Assembly (NCBI GenBank): GCA_023258955.1
Contig: JAHFRE010000011.1
Location: 1 to 41,453, forward strand
Length of the DNA stretch: 41,453 nt
Origin: Sterolibacterium sp.
Lineage (GTDB): Bacteria; Pseudomonadota; Gammaproteobacteria; Burkholderiales; Rhodocyclaceae
Reading direction: 5' to 3'
This document shows, one piece after another, positions 13,067 through 20,775 of the stretch (within the stretch, counting starts at the first letter, position 1; each line of letters starts with the position of its first letter). The notes below the pieces were generated by a model that worked only from the letters and a program-made list of their open reading frames with translations, searched no databases and was not told the DNA's origin. The translations under genes and the position numbers were made by a program.

Positions 13067-13413
13067 GCCTGGTTCAGGTCTTTCGCGACGAGTTGCTCAG
13101 CCGCCATCATCTGGCGCTCAATGCGCTCGATCTTCAGGTGCCAGAGATCGACGCAGCAGAAGCGCTGGCCACCCGGCTGCGCGAGGCTGGGATCGACGCC
13201 AAGGCCTGCGGCAGTGTCGGTGATGACAACCGCGCCGAAATCCGCGTTCTCGCCAAGGCCGCCGCGCCAGTGATAACGGAAACACTTAATGCCATGGCCG
13301 TCGATTGCGATCACATCGGGCAATACGCGGTCGACAAGCATAACAACCCGGCGATCGACATCTACCGCGTCATCGCCGCCGGCCATGAAGTGATCCTGGT
13401 GACGCAATCATGA
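13063..13413 (+). CDS. Hypothetical protein
   Basis: A 116-residue protein with coupled starts at both ends (ATGA overlaps with the ParB-like and the HD-domain genes). Mixed alpha/beta pattern: LHLQ-type helices in the first third, then REAGIDAKACGSVGDDNRAE and a C-terminal IYRVIAAGHEVILVTQ strand. I do not recognise a family. It belongs to the DNA-metabolism section of the rightward operon. Confidence 0.6.
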   Translation: MSLVQVFRDELLSRHHLALNALDLQVPEIDAAEALATRLREAGIDAKACGSVGDDNRAEIRVLAKAAAPVITETLNAMAVDCDHIGQYAVDKHNNPAIDIYRVIAAGHEVILVTQS

Positions 13414-13946
13414 GCTGGATACTCACCGCCAGCGGGCGGCACTTCAGCTATCTCGATCCGCGCCCGGACGATATCGACATCCTCGACATCGCCCAGGGCC
13501 TGGCTAATGAGTGCCGCTATGCCGGGCACACGCGGGCCTTCTATAGCGTCGCCCAGCACGCCTGGCTCACCAGCCAGATCGTGCCCCGGCCGCTCGCCCT
13601 GGAGGCCTTGCTGCACGATGCCAGCGAAGCCTACTGCAAGGACATCCCGAAACCGCTCAAGGAGCTGCTGCCGGACTATCGCGAGATCGAAGCGCGGGTC
13701 GATGGCGCGATCCGCGCACGTTTCAATCTCCCGCTGCGGATGAGCGAAGACGTCCATCGCGCCGACTTGATCCTGCTGGCCACCGAGCGCCGCGACCTGA
13801 TGCGGGCCGACAGCACACCCTGGGCCATCCTCGCCGGCGTCGAAGCGCTGCCGCGCAAGATTGTCGCTGTTCAACCATCGCGCGCTCAGGCGATGTTCAT
13901 CAAGCGCTATGTCGAACTCACCATGGAATCCAGGAGGGCTGCCTAA
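13410..13946 (+). CDS. HD-domain phosphohydrolase (YfbR-like)
   Basis: A 178-residue metal-dependent phosphohydrolase. Metal ligands are visible: [17 protein letters not shown] (the two His), [20 protein letters not shown] (HD pair) and [15 protein letters not shown] (distal Asp). Length and motif spacing fit YfbR-type 5'-deoxynucleotidases, common in phages, which hydrolyse deoxynucleoside monophosphates and adjust nucleotide pools. It lies immediately before SSB, consistent with a role in DNA replication or repair. Substrate is inferred. Confidence 0.82.
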   Translation: MSWILTASGRHFSYLDPRPDDIDILDIAQGLANECRYAGHTRAFYSVAQHAWLTSQIVPRPLALEALLHDASEAYCKDIPKPLKELLPDYREIEARVDGAIRARFNLPLRMSEDVHRADLILLATERRDLMRADSTPWAILAGVEALPRKIVAVQPSRAQAMFIKRYVELTMESRRAA

Positions 13947-14380
13947 TGGCCAGCGTCAATAAAGTCATACTCATCGGTCACCTGGGCAAAGACCCGGACG
14001 TGCGCTACATGCCCAACGGCGACCAGGTCACCAACCTCACCCTGGCCACGTCCGAGACGTGGAAAGACAAGACCAGCGGCGAGAAGAAGGAAGCTACCGA
14101 ATGGCACCGCGTGGTGTTCTTCCGCAAACTCGCGGAGATCGCAGGCCAGTACCTGAAGAAGGGCGCGCAAATCTACATCGAGGGCAGCCTGAAAACCCGC
14201 AAGTGGCAGGACAAGGAAGGCCAGGACCGCTACACCACCGAGATCGTTGGCGATGAAATGCGCATGCTTGGATCAAAGCCGGGCAGCGGTGGGCCACCTC
14301 CAGTGGGATCTGCTCAGCCACCAGTCAAGCCACAGCAGACGGCTGCTGGCGAAGCTGATTTTGATGACATCCCGTTCTGA
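13946..14380 (+). CDS. ssb: Single-stranded DNA-binding protein
   Basis: A 144-residue SSB. The OB fold is clear: [20 protein letters not shown], then [20 protein letters not shown] and [12 protein letters not shown]. The linker is Gly/Pro/Gln-rich, and the C-terminus ends in the acidic FDDIPF tip that docks replication and repair partners. Its ATG overlaps the stop of the HD-domain gene (TAATG). It would coat single-stranded DNA during phage replication and interact with the phage primase-helicase or host machinery. Confidence 0.95.
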   Translation: MASVNKVILIGHLGKDPDVRYMPNGDQVTNLTLATSETWKDKTSGEKKEATEWHRVVFFRKLAEIAGQYLKKGAQIYIEGSLKTRKWQDKEGQDRYTTEIVGDEMRMLGSKPGSGGPPPVGSAQPPVKPQQTAAGEADFDDIPF

Positions 14381-14389
14381 GGATCAATC

Positions 14390-14587
14390 ATGACGCGCCT
14401 GGTATCCATCGGCACCATGATCGAGCAGATCGACGGCCTACGCGACACCACCGGTCTCACCGAGTGGGAGCAAGGCTTCGTCACCAGCATCCTACAGCGC
14501 TATCTCCTGGCCAACAAGGATACCCAGACGCTCAGCGGCAAGCAGGTCGAGGTTATCGAACGCATCTATAGGAAGCACTTCTCATGA
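14390..14587 (+). CDS. Small hypothetical protein after SSB
   Basis: A 65-residue helical protein preceded by a GAGGA ribosome site. Its C-terminal half (LTEWEQGFVTSILQRYLLAN, then LSGKQVEVIERIYRKHF) is a pattern I associate with small phage proteins located near SSB and replication genes, but no function is assigned. The stop overlaps the next ATG. Confidence 0.65.
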   Translation: MTRLVSIGTMIEQIDGLRDTTGLTEWEQGFVTSILQRYLLANKDTQTLSGKQVEVIERIYRKHFS

Positions 14588-14958
14588 ACACAATGGAAAA
14601 AACACTCGAACTAGATTACACGGCGGCGGAAATGAGCATGCTGGACTGGATCAACCTACAGATGCACGCTGGGAAATGCCCTACGAGAGGCAGCCTGGGC
14701 GAATGCGCTGTTATCAGCACATTACATTGCCAGGGCAGCCAGGAGCCGTATTACATCGCCTGTCTCTATTTGTGGGACAAGGATTTCAACGATTCTAAAA
14801 CTGTGGCCAGCTGGTTCATTGAAAAGGGCGCCGAGAATGTTTCGGTCAGCGCGGTTCTCTATGATCCAGACAATAACGTCGCAAACGGTGCGAGCCTAGA
14901 CGATGGCGTGAGACCTTGGGAGGTAACCTATTTCCTTCCCGAGAAGGTTCCGGCATGA
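14584..14958 (+). CDS. Hypothetical protein
   Basis: A 124-residue acidic protein of mixed alpha/beta character (DYTAAEMSMLDWINLQMHAG, then EPYYIACLYLWDKDFNDSKT). It overlaps both neighbours by ATGA, so it is translated as part of the operon. No family is recognised. Its base composition is a little lower in GC than that of its neighbours. Confidence 0.6.
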   Translation: MNTMEKTLELDYTAAEMSMLDWINLQMHAGKCPTRGSLGECAVISTLHCQGSQEPYYIACLYLWDKDFNDSKTVASWFIEKGAENVSVSAVLYDPDNNVANGASLDDGVRPWEVTYFLPEKVPA

Positions 14959-15170
14959 GCGCAGATATCAATACCGTGATCAAAGCAAAGCGCGAGATGG
15001 AAAACACCATCACGCTGACGGTGTCCGAGGCCGTCAATAAATTCCAGAATGAAACCGGCCTAGCGCCACACGCAATCAAAATAGAAATGGTGGAATTTCT
15101 GCGCGTTGGTGACAAGTATAAACAATACGTCGTTGCCAATACACGCACCGAGGTAAGCATTGATGACTGA
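14955..15170 (+). CDS. Small hypothetical protein
   Basis: A 71-residue protein starting at the ATG that overlaps the upstream stop. One long N-terminal helix (TVIKAKREMENTITLTVSEA, then VNKFQNETGL) is followed by two short strands (IKIEMVEFLR and KQYVVANTRTEV). This resembles small phage proteins of unknown role. It overlaps the next gene by 8 bases. Confidence 0.6.
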   Translation: MSADINTVIKAKREMENTITLTVSEAVNKFQNETGLAPHAIKIEMVEFLRVGDKYKQYVVANTRTEVSIDD

Positions 15171-15759
15171 TCACCAAATCCTCTTTACCGCACCGATGGT
15201 TCGTGCCCTGCTTGATGGTAGGAAGACGCAAACGCGGAGAGTGGCGAAGCTGCCGCTGAAAGACCGTGACTTTGGCTGCGAACTGGCTGGCAATGAAATT
15301 GGCCCGAAGGAAACGCACCGCCTCTGCCCATACGGCCAGCCAGGTGACCGACTATGGGTGCGCGAGACGTTCGCTGAGACATCTGGGAATGTCTGGTATC
15401 GAGCCGATCCAGGTGTCGAAGATTGCGTAGCATGTTCGACGCCTGGTTGGAAGTGGCGCCCATCAATCTTCATGCCGCGATGGGCATCGCGCATTAGCTT
15501 GGAGATCACTGGCATCAGAATCGACCGGTTGCAGGACATCAGCGAGACCGATGCGTTGGCCGAGGGCATTTCAACAATATGGCCTGACGGTCCAAGGGAA
15601 GACAAAGGCCAGAATCACTACACCATCAAGATAGGCAACGTGTCCTACAACGCGCCGACCGCTGCCGGCGTGTATCGAATGTTGTGGGAGCAGATCAACG
15701 GCAGCGGCTCATGGGCCGTAAACCCTTGGATATGGGTCTTAGAGTTTCGGCGGATCTAA
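15163..15759 (+). CDS. ASCH/PUA-like phage protein
   Basis: A 198-residue protein with the pattern of phage ASCH-like proteins: ILFTAPMVRALLDGRKTQTR at the N-terminus, CPYGQPGDRLWVRETFAE in the middle, and IDRLQDISETDALAEGI followed by a closing NPWIWVLEF. ASCH domains share the PUA-like beta barrel and are thought to bind RNA or modified nucleotides. Such proteins are common in early operons of proteobacterial phages. ATG 15163 is preferred to a TTG one codon upstream. RNA binding is inferred from fold only. Confidence 0.75.
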   Translation: MTDHQILFTAPMVRALLDGRKTQTRRVAKLPLKDRDFGCELAGNEIGPKETHRLCPYGQPGDRLWVRETFAETSGNVWYRADPGVEDCVACSTPGWKWRPSIFMPRWASRISLEITGIRIDRLQDISETDALAEGISTIWPDGPREDKGQNHYTIKIGNVSYNAPTAAGVYRMLWEQINGSGSWAVNPWIWVLEFRRI

Positions 15760-15761
15760 TC

Positions 15762-15971
15762 ATGTTTCTCACCGACGACGAACTTGCCATCCTCACCGGC
15801 CGCAAGCTGAAACGTTTACAGATCGAGACGCTGCGCCGAATGGGCGTACCGTTCCTCATCAACGCATGCGGCAAGCCCGTCGTCACCAGGTCAGCCGTTG
15901 AGGGACGCGGATCGCCAGCACCCGCAGAAAAGACCACATGGCGGCCTGCCGTCTTGCAACACGCCACATAA
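15762..15971 (+). CDS. DUF4224 protein upstream of integrase
   Basis: A 69-residue protein. The first 50 residues match DUF4224: MFLTDDELAILTGRKLKRLQ, then IETLRRMGVPFLINACGKPV. This domain is usually encoded directly before phage tyrosine integrases and may be an excisionase-like or integrase-accessory factor. The ATG at 15762 is two bases after the upstream stop, and the gene ends 10 bases before the integrase start. The domain call is fairly secure, the role inferred. Confidence 0.8.
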   Translation: MFLTDDELAILTGRKLKRLQIETLRRMGVPFLINACGKPVVTRSAVEGRGSPAPAEKTTWRPAVLQHAT

Positions 15972-15981
15972 AGGAGGCAAA

Positions 15982-17055
15982 ATGCGCCACATGGGACGCC
16001 GCAGATCTACTCATCTCAACCTGCCGATACGCATGAAGGCACGCGTACGCGCGTCCGGAACGTACTATTACTACTTCAACGGCACAAAGGAAATCCCGCT
16101 CGGCAAGAATTACACCGAAGCCATGCGCCAATGGGCTGAACTCGAAGGTGGCAATGCCAGAAAGCAGATCATTGTGACCTTCCGCCAGGCGGTCGAAGCC
16201 TACCAGCGTGACGTGCTGCCAACCAAGGCGCCACGTACCCGCAAAGATAACCTGGCAGAGATCGCCAAGCTGCTTGAATTTTTCGATAATCCGCCGGCGC
16301 CGCTGGAAGCCATCGAGCCACAGCACGTCCGCCAGTTTCTTGATTGGCGCAGCGCCACAGCCAAGGTGCGCGCCAACCGGGAAAAGGCGCTGCTCTCGCA
16401 TGTCTGGAACTATGCCCGCGAGCACGGATTGACCAGCCTGGCGAATCCTTGCCGTGGTGTGCGCGGCTTCACTGAGCATGGTCGTAAAGACGTTTATATC
16501 GATGATGTCGTCTTCGCTGCGGTCTATGCCTGCGCCAATACATCGCTCAAGGATGCTATGGATGTAGCCTTTCTCACTGGGCAGCGACCCGCCGATGTAA
16601 TCAAAATGCGCGTCACGGACATTCGCGACAACATGCTCAGCGTGCGTCAGGGGAAGACCGGAAAGACCGTTCGTCTCAAGCTCGACAACGACGACGGTAC
16701 CCGCAACGGCCTCGGTATAAAGGTCGACGAGATCAAGGAAAAGAAGCGTTCCGCAAAGGTCGCGGACACCGCCTTGATCGTTGCATCAGGAGGATCTGCG
16801 CTCACCTATTCCGGGCTGGATAATGCCTTTGAGCGAGCGCGGGAGAAAGCCGCCAAAACGGCGGTAAAAGAAGGGAAGTCCGAACTTGCTGCGATGATTC
16901 TTGGCTTCCAGTTTCGGGATCTACGCGCCAAGGCCGGTACCGAGAAAGCAGACCGCGTCGGCATCCTGGAAGCGCGCCAGCAGCTCGGGCACACCACAGT
17001 CAAAACCACCGAGCGCTATGTCCGGTTAGGCACGATCGCCAGCCCGACGCGGTAA
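15982..17055 (+). CDS. int: Tyrosine integrase
   Basis: A 357-residue site-specific recombinase. The strong AAGGAGG at 15971-15977 fixes the ATG at 15982. An N-terminal arm-binding region and a SAM-like core-binding domain (VTFRQAVEAYQRDVLPTKAP) precede the catalytic domain. Visible active-site residues are R202 (TGQRPADV), K225 (GKTGKT), R315 in FRDLRAK with R312 in the usual His position, H337 (QLGHTTV) and the nucleophile Y346 (TERYVR). It ends next to attP, which carries tRNA-Asn sequence and four TTGTTCCCCAA-type arm sites. It catalyses integration and excision at the host tRNA-Asn gene. Arg in place of the box II His is a known variant. Confidence 0.95.
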   Translation: MRHMGRRRSTHLNLPIRMKARVRASGTYYYYFNGTKEIPLGKNYTEAMRQWAELEGGNARKQIIVTFRQAVEAYQRDVLPTKAPRTRKDNLAEIAKLLEFFDNPPAPLEAIEPQHVRQFLDWRSATAKVRANREKALLSHVWNYAREHGLTSLANPCRGVRGFTEHGRKDVYIDDVVFAAVYACANTSLKDAMDVAFLTGQRPADVIKMRVTDIRDNMLSVRQGKTGKTVRLKLDNDDGTRNGLGIKVDEIKEKKRSAKVADTALIVASGGSALTYSGLDNAFERAREKAAKTAVKEGKSELAAMILGFQFRDLRAKAGTEKADRVGILEARQQLGHTTVKTTERYVRLGTIASPTR

Positions 17056-17171
17056 CGGTTTTTGTTCCCCAATCCACCCGGAAACCCGCGCCACTACGCG
17101 GTCTAAATGTGCCTTTTTGGGGAACGAAAAGTTAGTGTAAAGTGTTGATTAACTTGACTTGAGCCGGTAGC

Positions 17172-17216
17172 CTGTTAATCCGTAGGTCCCTGGTTCGAGC
17201 CCAGGTCGAGGAGCCA
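17172..17216 (+). other. attP: attP core: 3' part of tRNA-Asn(GTT)
   Basis: From the anticodon loop (CTGTTAA) through the T-arm (CCTGG TTCGAGC CCAGG) to GCCA, this is the 3' half of a tRNA-Asn. The 5' half is missing, so it is not a tRNA gene. A partial tRNA beside an integrase gene marks the attachment core: on integration it rebuilds the host tRNA-Asn 3' end. The T-stem and acceptor sequence look beta-proteobacterial. Confidence 0.88.
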
Positions 17217-17223
17217 ATAACTA

Positions 17224-17252
17224 AGCCAATCTACAAAGGATTGGCTTTCTTA
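17224..17252 (+). terminator. Terminator downstream of the attP tRNA fragment
   Basis: AGCCAATC pairs with GATTGGCT around a 7-base loop (17224-17246), followed by TTCTTATTTT. After integration it would terminate the rebuilt tRNA-Asn transcript. It also separates the convergent integrase and Dam genes. Confidence 0.75.
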
Positions 17253-17287
17253 TTTTGTTCCCCAAAATATGGTTTGTTCCCCAAAAA

Positions 17288-18088
17288 TTAGAACAAGCCG
17301 CCCAGCAACGCCGTATCCCAGTTCGTAATCACGAGCTCCCGGCTGGCTTGCCGCCCTGCTCTTTCAACGCCGACCGCATAGGTAATTTCCAGATCGTGCA
17401 TCACCAGACCGACGAAGGCCTCGCGGATCTCCGGACGATCGTTGATGCTGACCATCATCTTGCCTTTGCAGGTCCGCATGGCGCTGGCCAGGGCCTGGTA
17501 CTCCTCGAAAGGGAAGGGCACGCCATAGCCCTCGGTCTGCCAGTAGGGCGGATCTGCATAGAAGAAGGTGTGCGGGCGATCGTAGCGCGCCAGGCATTCG
17601 GCCCAGGGGAGATTTTCGACGGTGGTACCGTTGGCCAGGCGCAGATGCGCGGCAGACAGCGTCTCCTCGATCCGCAACAGGTTGATCGCCGGTGCCGTCG
17701 TGGCCGTGCCGAAAGATTGGCTCTCGACCCGGCCGCTGAAGGCATGCTGCTGGAGGTAGTAGAAGCGCGCAGCGCGCTGGATGTCGGTCAGGGTCGCCGG
17801 CTTGGTGTCCTGCAGCCACTTGAACACCTGGCGGCTGCTGAGCGCCCATTTGAACTGGCGCATGAACTCTTCGAGGTGGTGTTGCACCACCCGATAGAGG
17901 TTGGTCAGCTCGCCGTTAACGTCATTGATGATCTCGACGGGCGCCGGTACCGGCCGCAAGAAATAGAGCGCCGCGCCGCCGCAGAACAGCTCGACGTAGC
18001 ACTCGTGGGGAGGGAACAGGGGAATGAGGCGATCGGCGAGGCGACGCTTGCCGCCGATCCAGGGAATGATGGGTGCAGACGCATGCAT
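17288..18088 (-). CDS. DNA adenine methyltransferase (Dam/D12 class)
   Basis: A 266-residue N6-adenine methyltransferase. PIIPWIGGKRRLADRL is the N-terminal X motif, ECYVELFCGGAALYF is motif I (SAM binding), and FFYADPPYW near residue 179 is catalytic motif IV. Length and motif order fit the Dam class. An AAGGGG ribosome site precedes the ATG at 18088. Upstream in-frame codons run through palindromes and are not used. It stands apart between the lysis module and attP and may protect phage DNA from restriction or mark it for regulation. The target sequence cannot be read from this; no restriction partner is present. Confidence 0.92.
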   Translation of the reverse strand: MHASAPIIPWIGGKRRLADRLIPLFPPHECYVELFCGGAALYFLRPVPAPVEIINDVNGELTNLYRVVQHHLEEFMRQFKWALSSRQVFKWLQDTKPATLTDIQRAARFYYLQQHAFSGRVESQSFGTATTAPAINLLRIEETLSAAHLRLANGTTVENLPWAECLARYDRPHTFFYADPPYWQTEGYGVPFPFEEYQALASAMRTCKGKMMVSINDRPEIREAFVGLVMHDLEITYAVGVERAGRQASRELVITNWDTALLGGLF

Positions 18089-18117
18089 GAGAGCCCCTTC
18101 TGTCTTTATGGTAGGCT

Positions 18118-18220
18118 TCGCCCGCCACGCGCGTGGTGGGTAAGCCTTGGCCAAGGCTCACAGATGCATGTCTGTGGGTTACGGCGGCCGGCGGGGTGCT
18201 TCAACACCCTGCCGGTCGCT
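18118..18220. repeat. Cluster of palindromes between lysis genes and Dam
   Basis: Four hairpin-capable elements in about 100 bases: a palindrome around CCACGCGCGTGG, the perfect AGCCTTGGCCAAGGCT, CACAGATGCATGTCTGTG (6-bp arms), and a larger stem pairing CCGGC-GGGTG with CACCC-GCCGG (about 18189-18218). None has a long U-tract. They may attenuate late transcription into the methylase gene or hold a small structured RNA. No gene is seen here. Confidence 0.5.
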
Positions 18221-18228
18221 TACTTCTT

Positions 18229-18807
18229 CTAAAACGTCCAGCCGAGACGCAGCCGGGTTTCGATGCTGGTCGGGCCACTGGTGAATTGTCGAGCTTGCTG
18301 GATCTCGGCGCCCAGGCGGACGCGCTCAAATAAATCTCGCTCCACCCATACGCCGCCGGTCTGCAGAACCGGGTTGTAACTCACGCCAGCGGCCCATTTT
18401 TTCGGCTCGGGAGGTGGCTCGGCGGTCTCGACCGGGATGTCGATTGCCTTGGTCACCTGGCCATCCGGCGACGAGACGATGACGCGCTTGCTGCCGTCCT
18501 TGTTGCGGATCAGGGTGGTGTCGATCGACACCGGCGGACAGGGGATCGCGTTGCCTGCAGGTGTGCCGCCCTGGACCGTGATTTCGCCGGTGCGCTCGAC
18601 CTTGGCACCCTTCGGGACCTGGTGTTTGGGCCTGGCCTTGGCGTCTGGCCGGCGTTCGGCAATGGTTGAACCGTCCGCCTGCATCTCGGCTGGCGCGGCG
18701 TTCTCCGCGACCACGGCGGGACGGTTCAACCACCATCCCAATCCGACGCAAGCGCCGGCCAGGGCCAAGAGGATCAGAGTGATTACCAGGAGCTTGCCCT
18801 TATCCAT
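18229..18807 (-). CDS. Membrane-anchored lysis-region protein (spanin-like?)
   Basis: A 192-residue protein with one N-terminal membrane helix (about residues 5-26, LLVITLILLALAGACVGLGW), then a Pro/Lys-rich region and a C-terminal part ending in alternating residues (LFERVRLGAEIQQ, then IETRLRLGWTF). It is the last gene of the lysis module and overlaps the holin/transglycosylase gene by one base. Single-span topology and position resemble an inner-membrane spanin (Rz), but the long coiled coil usual in Rz is not obvious, so the call is tentative. Confidence 0.6.
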   Translation of the reverse strand: MDKGKLLVITLILLALAGACVGLGWWLNRPAVVAENAAPAEMQADGSTIAERRPDAKARPKHQVPKGAKVERTGEITVQGGTPAGNAIPCPPVSIDTTLIRNKDGSKRVIVSSPDGQVTKAIDIPVETAEPPPEPKKWAAGVSYNPVLQTGGVWVERDLFERVRLGAEIQQARQFTSGPTSIETRLRLGWTF

Positions 18808-19739
18808 CACGCCCCCATCGCCGCGACGTACTTCGCCCGACGCACCTGGATCACATTGCGGACATGTTCTCGGTTGATGTCGCAGGCCGATCGACCGCCA
18901 TAGAGCGGCTGGCGCGACTTGAGGCAGTGACGTTCGACATTCCAGAACCACAGGCCTGGATCGCAGCCCTGCGTTAATGTGCAGGCCCGCCGTTCCTTCT
19001 GGACGCCACTGACCCCGCCGTTATAGCCGGCGTCGCCAAACGCCAGCATGGCCGGCGCCTGTGAAAACGAGTGCGCTGCATCCTTGCTCATTAGCACCAA
19101 GGCACGCAGTTGCAGGTCGGGCCGTGTATATACAGTGCCCCAGGAAAGCTCCTGTAGGTCGGCGTACTGAGATCGGAGATCCGCCAAGGCATCGAAGCGC
19201 AGCGACCCGTCGGCGCGGTAAGCCCGAGTGATCTGTCCCATGCCTGCGCCTTCTTCCCGCGCGCTCTTGAGCCTGGCACCAGGATTCCAGCAAAACCTTG
19301 ACTTGAGGCTGGTACATGACTCTTGTTCAACCAGGGCGGCTAGGAAAGACGGTGCCGGATGGTTAGGCCAGTAGTGTTGCTGCTCGGCTTTCAGGACCAT
19401 GCCGTACTTGGCAAAACCGGGCGGAAGATCGGCGGCATGCGCCCGTGGAGCGAAGACCATCAGCAGGCCGACGAAGATGATGGCAATGGCCAGCAGCGCC
19501 AGGCCCGATCCAGTGGGGTCACCGCGCGCACTGGCGAAGAGTGTGCGCATGTCGGCCTCGGGATAATCCATCAGCGCCTTGCGCGCCCAATGCGAGGCGG
19601 CAACGGCCCATACGCCCTGGATCAAGGCCAGGCCGCCCAGGGCCGTGGAAAGGCCGCTGTCCGGGTCGGAGTAAAGCGAGAAGCCCAGCGCCAGGAGGAT
19701 GCCGCCGAACAGAAACAACGTACGGTAACGTTTGATCAT
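18807..19739 (-). CDS. Holin-like/lytic transglycosylase fusion
   Basis: A 310-residue protein. Three hydrophobic helices (about residues 7-23, 33-49 and 78-97) form a holin-like N-terminal part, ending in a signal-like APRAHA. The rest is a transglycosylase of the SLT/lysozyme superfamily: FLAALVEQESC with the likely catalytic Glu at 138, then EEGAGMGQITRAY and FGDAGYNGGV. Four or more Cys in the C-terminal domain suggest periplasmic disulfides. It would span the inner membrane and cut peptidoglycan for host lysis. It is coupled to the flanking genes by overlaps. The fusion type is seen in other beta-proteobacterial phages; function as sole endolysin is inferred. Confidence 0.82.
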   Translation of the reverse strand: MIKRYRTLFLFGGILLALGFSLYSDPDSGLSTALGGLALIQGVWAVAASHWARKALMDYPEADMRTLFASARGDPTGSGLALLAIAIIFVGLLMVFAPRAHAADLPPGFAKYGMVLKAEQQHYWPNHPAPSFLAALVEQESCTSLKSRFCWNPGARLKSAREEGAGMGQITRAYRADGSLRFDALADLRSQYADLQELSWGTVYTRPDLQLRALVLMSKDAAHSFSQAPAMLAFGDAGYNGGVSGVQKERRACTLTQGCDPGLWFWNVERHCLKSRQPLYGGRSACDINREHVRNVIQVRRAKYVAAMGA

Positions 19740-20140
19740 GGTGTTTTCTCCATCTTGCGCAGATCTTCGGGAGACGTTAGCTTGTCCGTCGCGATGTGCG
19801 CACGCATTTCCGTGACGGCCTTGATCACTTCATCGACTTCTGCGTTGATCCGGTACCCGATGACCGTCCAGAAAACAGATACTGCCGCCACAAACCCGGT
19901 GGTAAACCAGAGGTATCGGTCGTGTTCGCCGGCTTTTTTTTCGATCTGCTCAATCCGCAGGAATGCCCGTGCGATCGTTTCGGTATGGTGACCGTGATTG
20001 GTTTCCAAAACCGCTACCTTGGAAAGCGACAGGGCGATGCCTTCCACTTTTACTTCGATCCGAGTCAGCGTGTCCTTCACCGCCTCGTATTGATTCTCCA
20101 ACGTGGCGATGCGGCCGATTTGTTCGCAGGGTTCCGACAT
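19736..20140 (-). CDS. Coiled-coil membrane protein of the lysis module
   Basis: A 134-residue protein. A coiled-coil N-terminal half (IATLENQYEAVKDTLTRIEV, then ETIARAFLRIEQIEKKAGEH) is followed by one membrane helix (LWFTTGFVAAVSVFWTVIGY, about residues 83-104) and a helical tail. This arrangement resembles XhlA-type hemolysin/holin-assisting proteins. The ribosome site AAAGGA supports the ATG at 20140. It overlaps the fused holin/transglycosylase gene by ATGA, so it probably serves in lysis. Confidence 0.65.
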   Translation of the reverse strand: MSEPCEQIGRIATLENQYEAVKDTLTRIEVKVEGIALSLSKVAVLETNHGHHTETIARAFLRIEQIEKKAGEHDRYLWFTTGFVAAVSVFWTVIGYRINAEVDEVIKAVTEMRAHIATDKLTSPEDLRKMEKTP

Positions 20141-20190
20141 TTTTAGTTCCTTTCTCACCTATCCTGGCGGGATGCTCTTAAAACCTGAAT

Positions 20191-20766
20191 TCAGGCCGGC
20201 AGCGGCCACAATCTCGCCTGCTCTTGACCGGAAAGAATCAGCGCCTCGGTGAGCTCGGCCAGCGTGACCACCGTCACCGAATTGTTAGCCAGCGTCCACT
20301 CGGTCGAAGTCAGGCCCGCTAATTGGGCTATCTGAACGGCACGAGACATTCGGCCCTGGCTGGTTTCGTCGCCGTCGAATTCCTTGCCGGATGTGACCGT
20401 GACCTTGATCGCATTCACAGCAGCTTGCCGCGCCGCTTTGAGGTCGTCGCGTGTGGGTGGTGCGGGCGGTGGTGCCGATTCAGTCAAGCCCAATTCGGCC
20501 AGCGTTTTTCCGAGTTCGGTAATGGGTGTCAGTTGTCCGGTCGTCGTCGCATAGGCGGTGACACCGCGCAAGTCTGGAACGATGGTCCACGAACCATCGG
20601 AGAAGATGGCGGCCTGTCTGGTTGCTACCGATGGGGGCTGAATTTCGGTAGCGAAAGCAGGGAGTAGGTAATCGGGCTGCCCTTCTTCGCCCGCAGCCGG
20701 GTTCGGCCTGGCCGCGCCTTGGCTGCGCAATTCGCCGGTGGCCACATCATAGTGATAAATCTGCAT
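20191..20766 (-). CDS. Tail fibre assembly-like protein (DUF4376)
   Basis: A 191-residue protein. The C-terminal region (DDLKAARQAAVNAIKVTVTS, GKEFDGDETSQGRMSRAVQ, then a Leu/Ala helix ending in QEQARLW) is a DUF4376 domain, found in tail-fibre chaperones and the C-termini of tail proteins. The N-terminal half begins IYHYDVATGELRSQG, like Tfa-type proteins. It follows the collar-domain fibre gene by 9 bases on the same strand. It probably helps fold the fibre or forms its tip. Confidence 0.75.
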   Translation of the reverse strand: MQIYHYDVATGELRSQGAARPNPAAGEEGQPDYLLPAFATEIQPPSVATRQAAIFSDGSWTIVPDLRGVTAYATTTGQLTPITELGKTLAELGLTESAPPPAPPTRDDLKAARQAAVNAIKVTVTSGKEFDGDETSQGRMSRAVQIAQLAGLTSTEWTLANNSVTVVTLAELTEALILSGQEQARLWPLPA

Positions 20767-20775
20767 GGTCTGTCC

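Larger units (their letters stand above)
17062..17284. promoter_or_regulatory. Integrase arm-type binding sites
   Basis: TTGTTCCCCAA occurs at 17062-17072, 17255-17265 and 17274-17284, and its core appears inverted at 17117-17125. They flank the tRNA-like core on both sides, as P and P' arm sites do. The last copy reaches to within a few bases of the Dam gene stop codon. Binding is inferred from position and repetition. Confidence 0.7.

Noticed and set aside
17161-17216. A tRNA-Asn gene
   Set aside because: Only the 3' half from the anticodon loop onward is present; the acceptor and D-arm 5' sequences are absent. It is the attP core.
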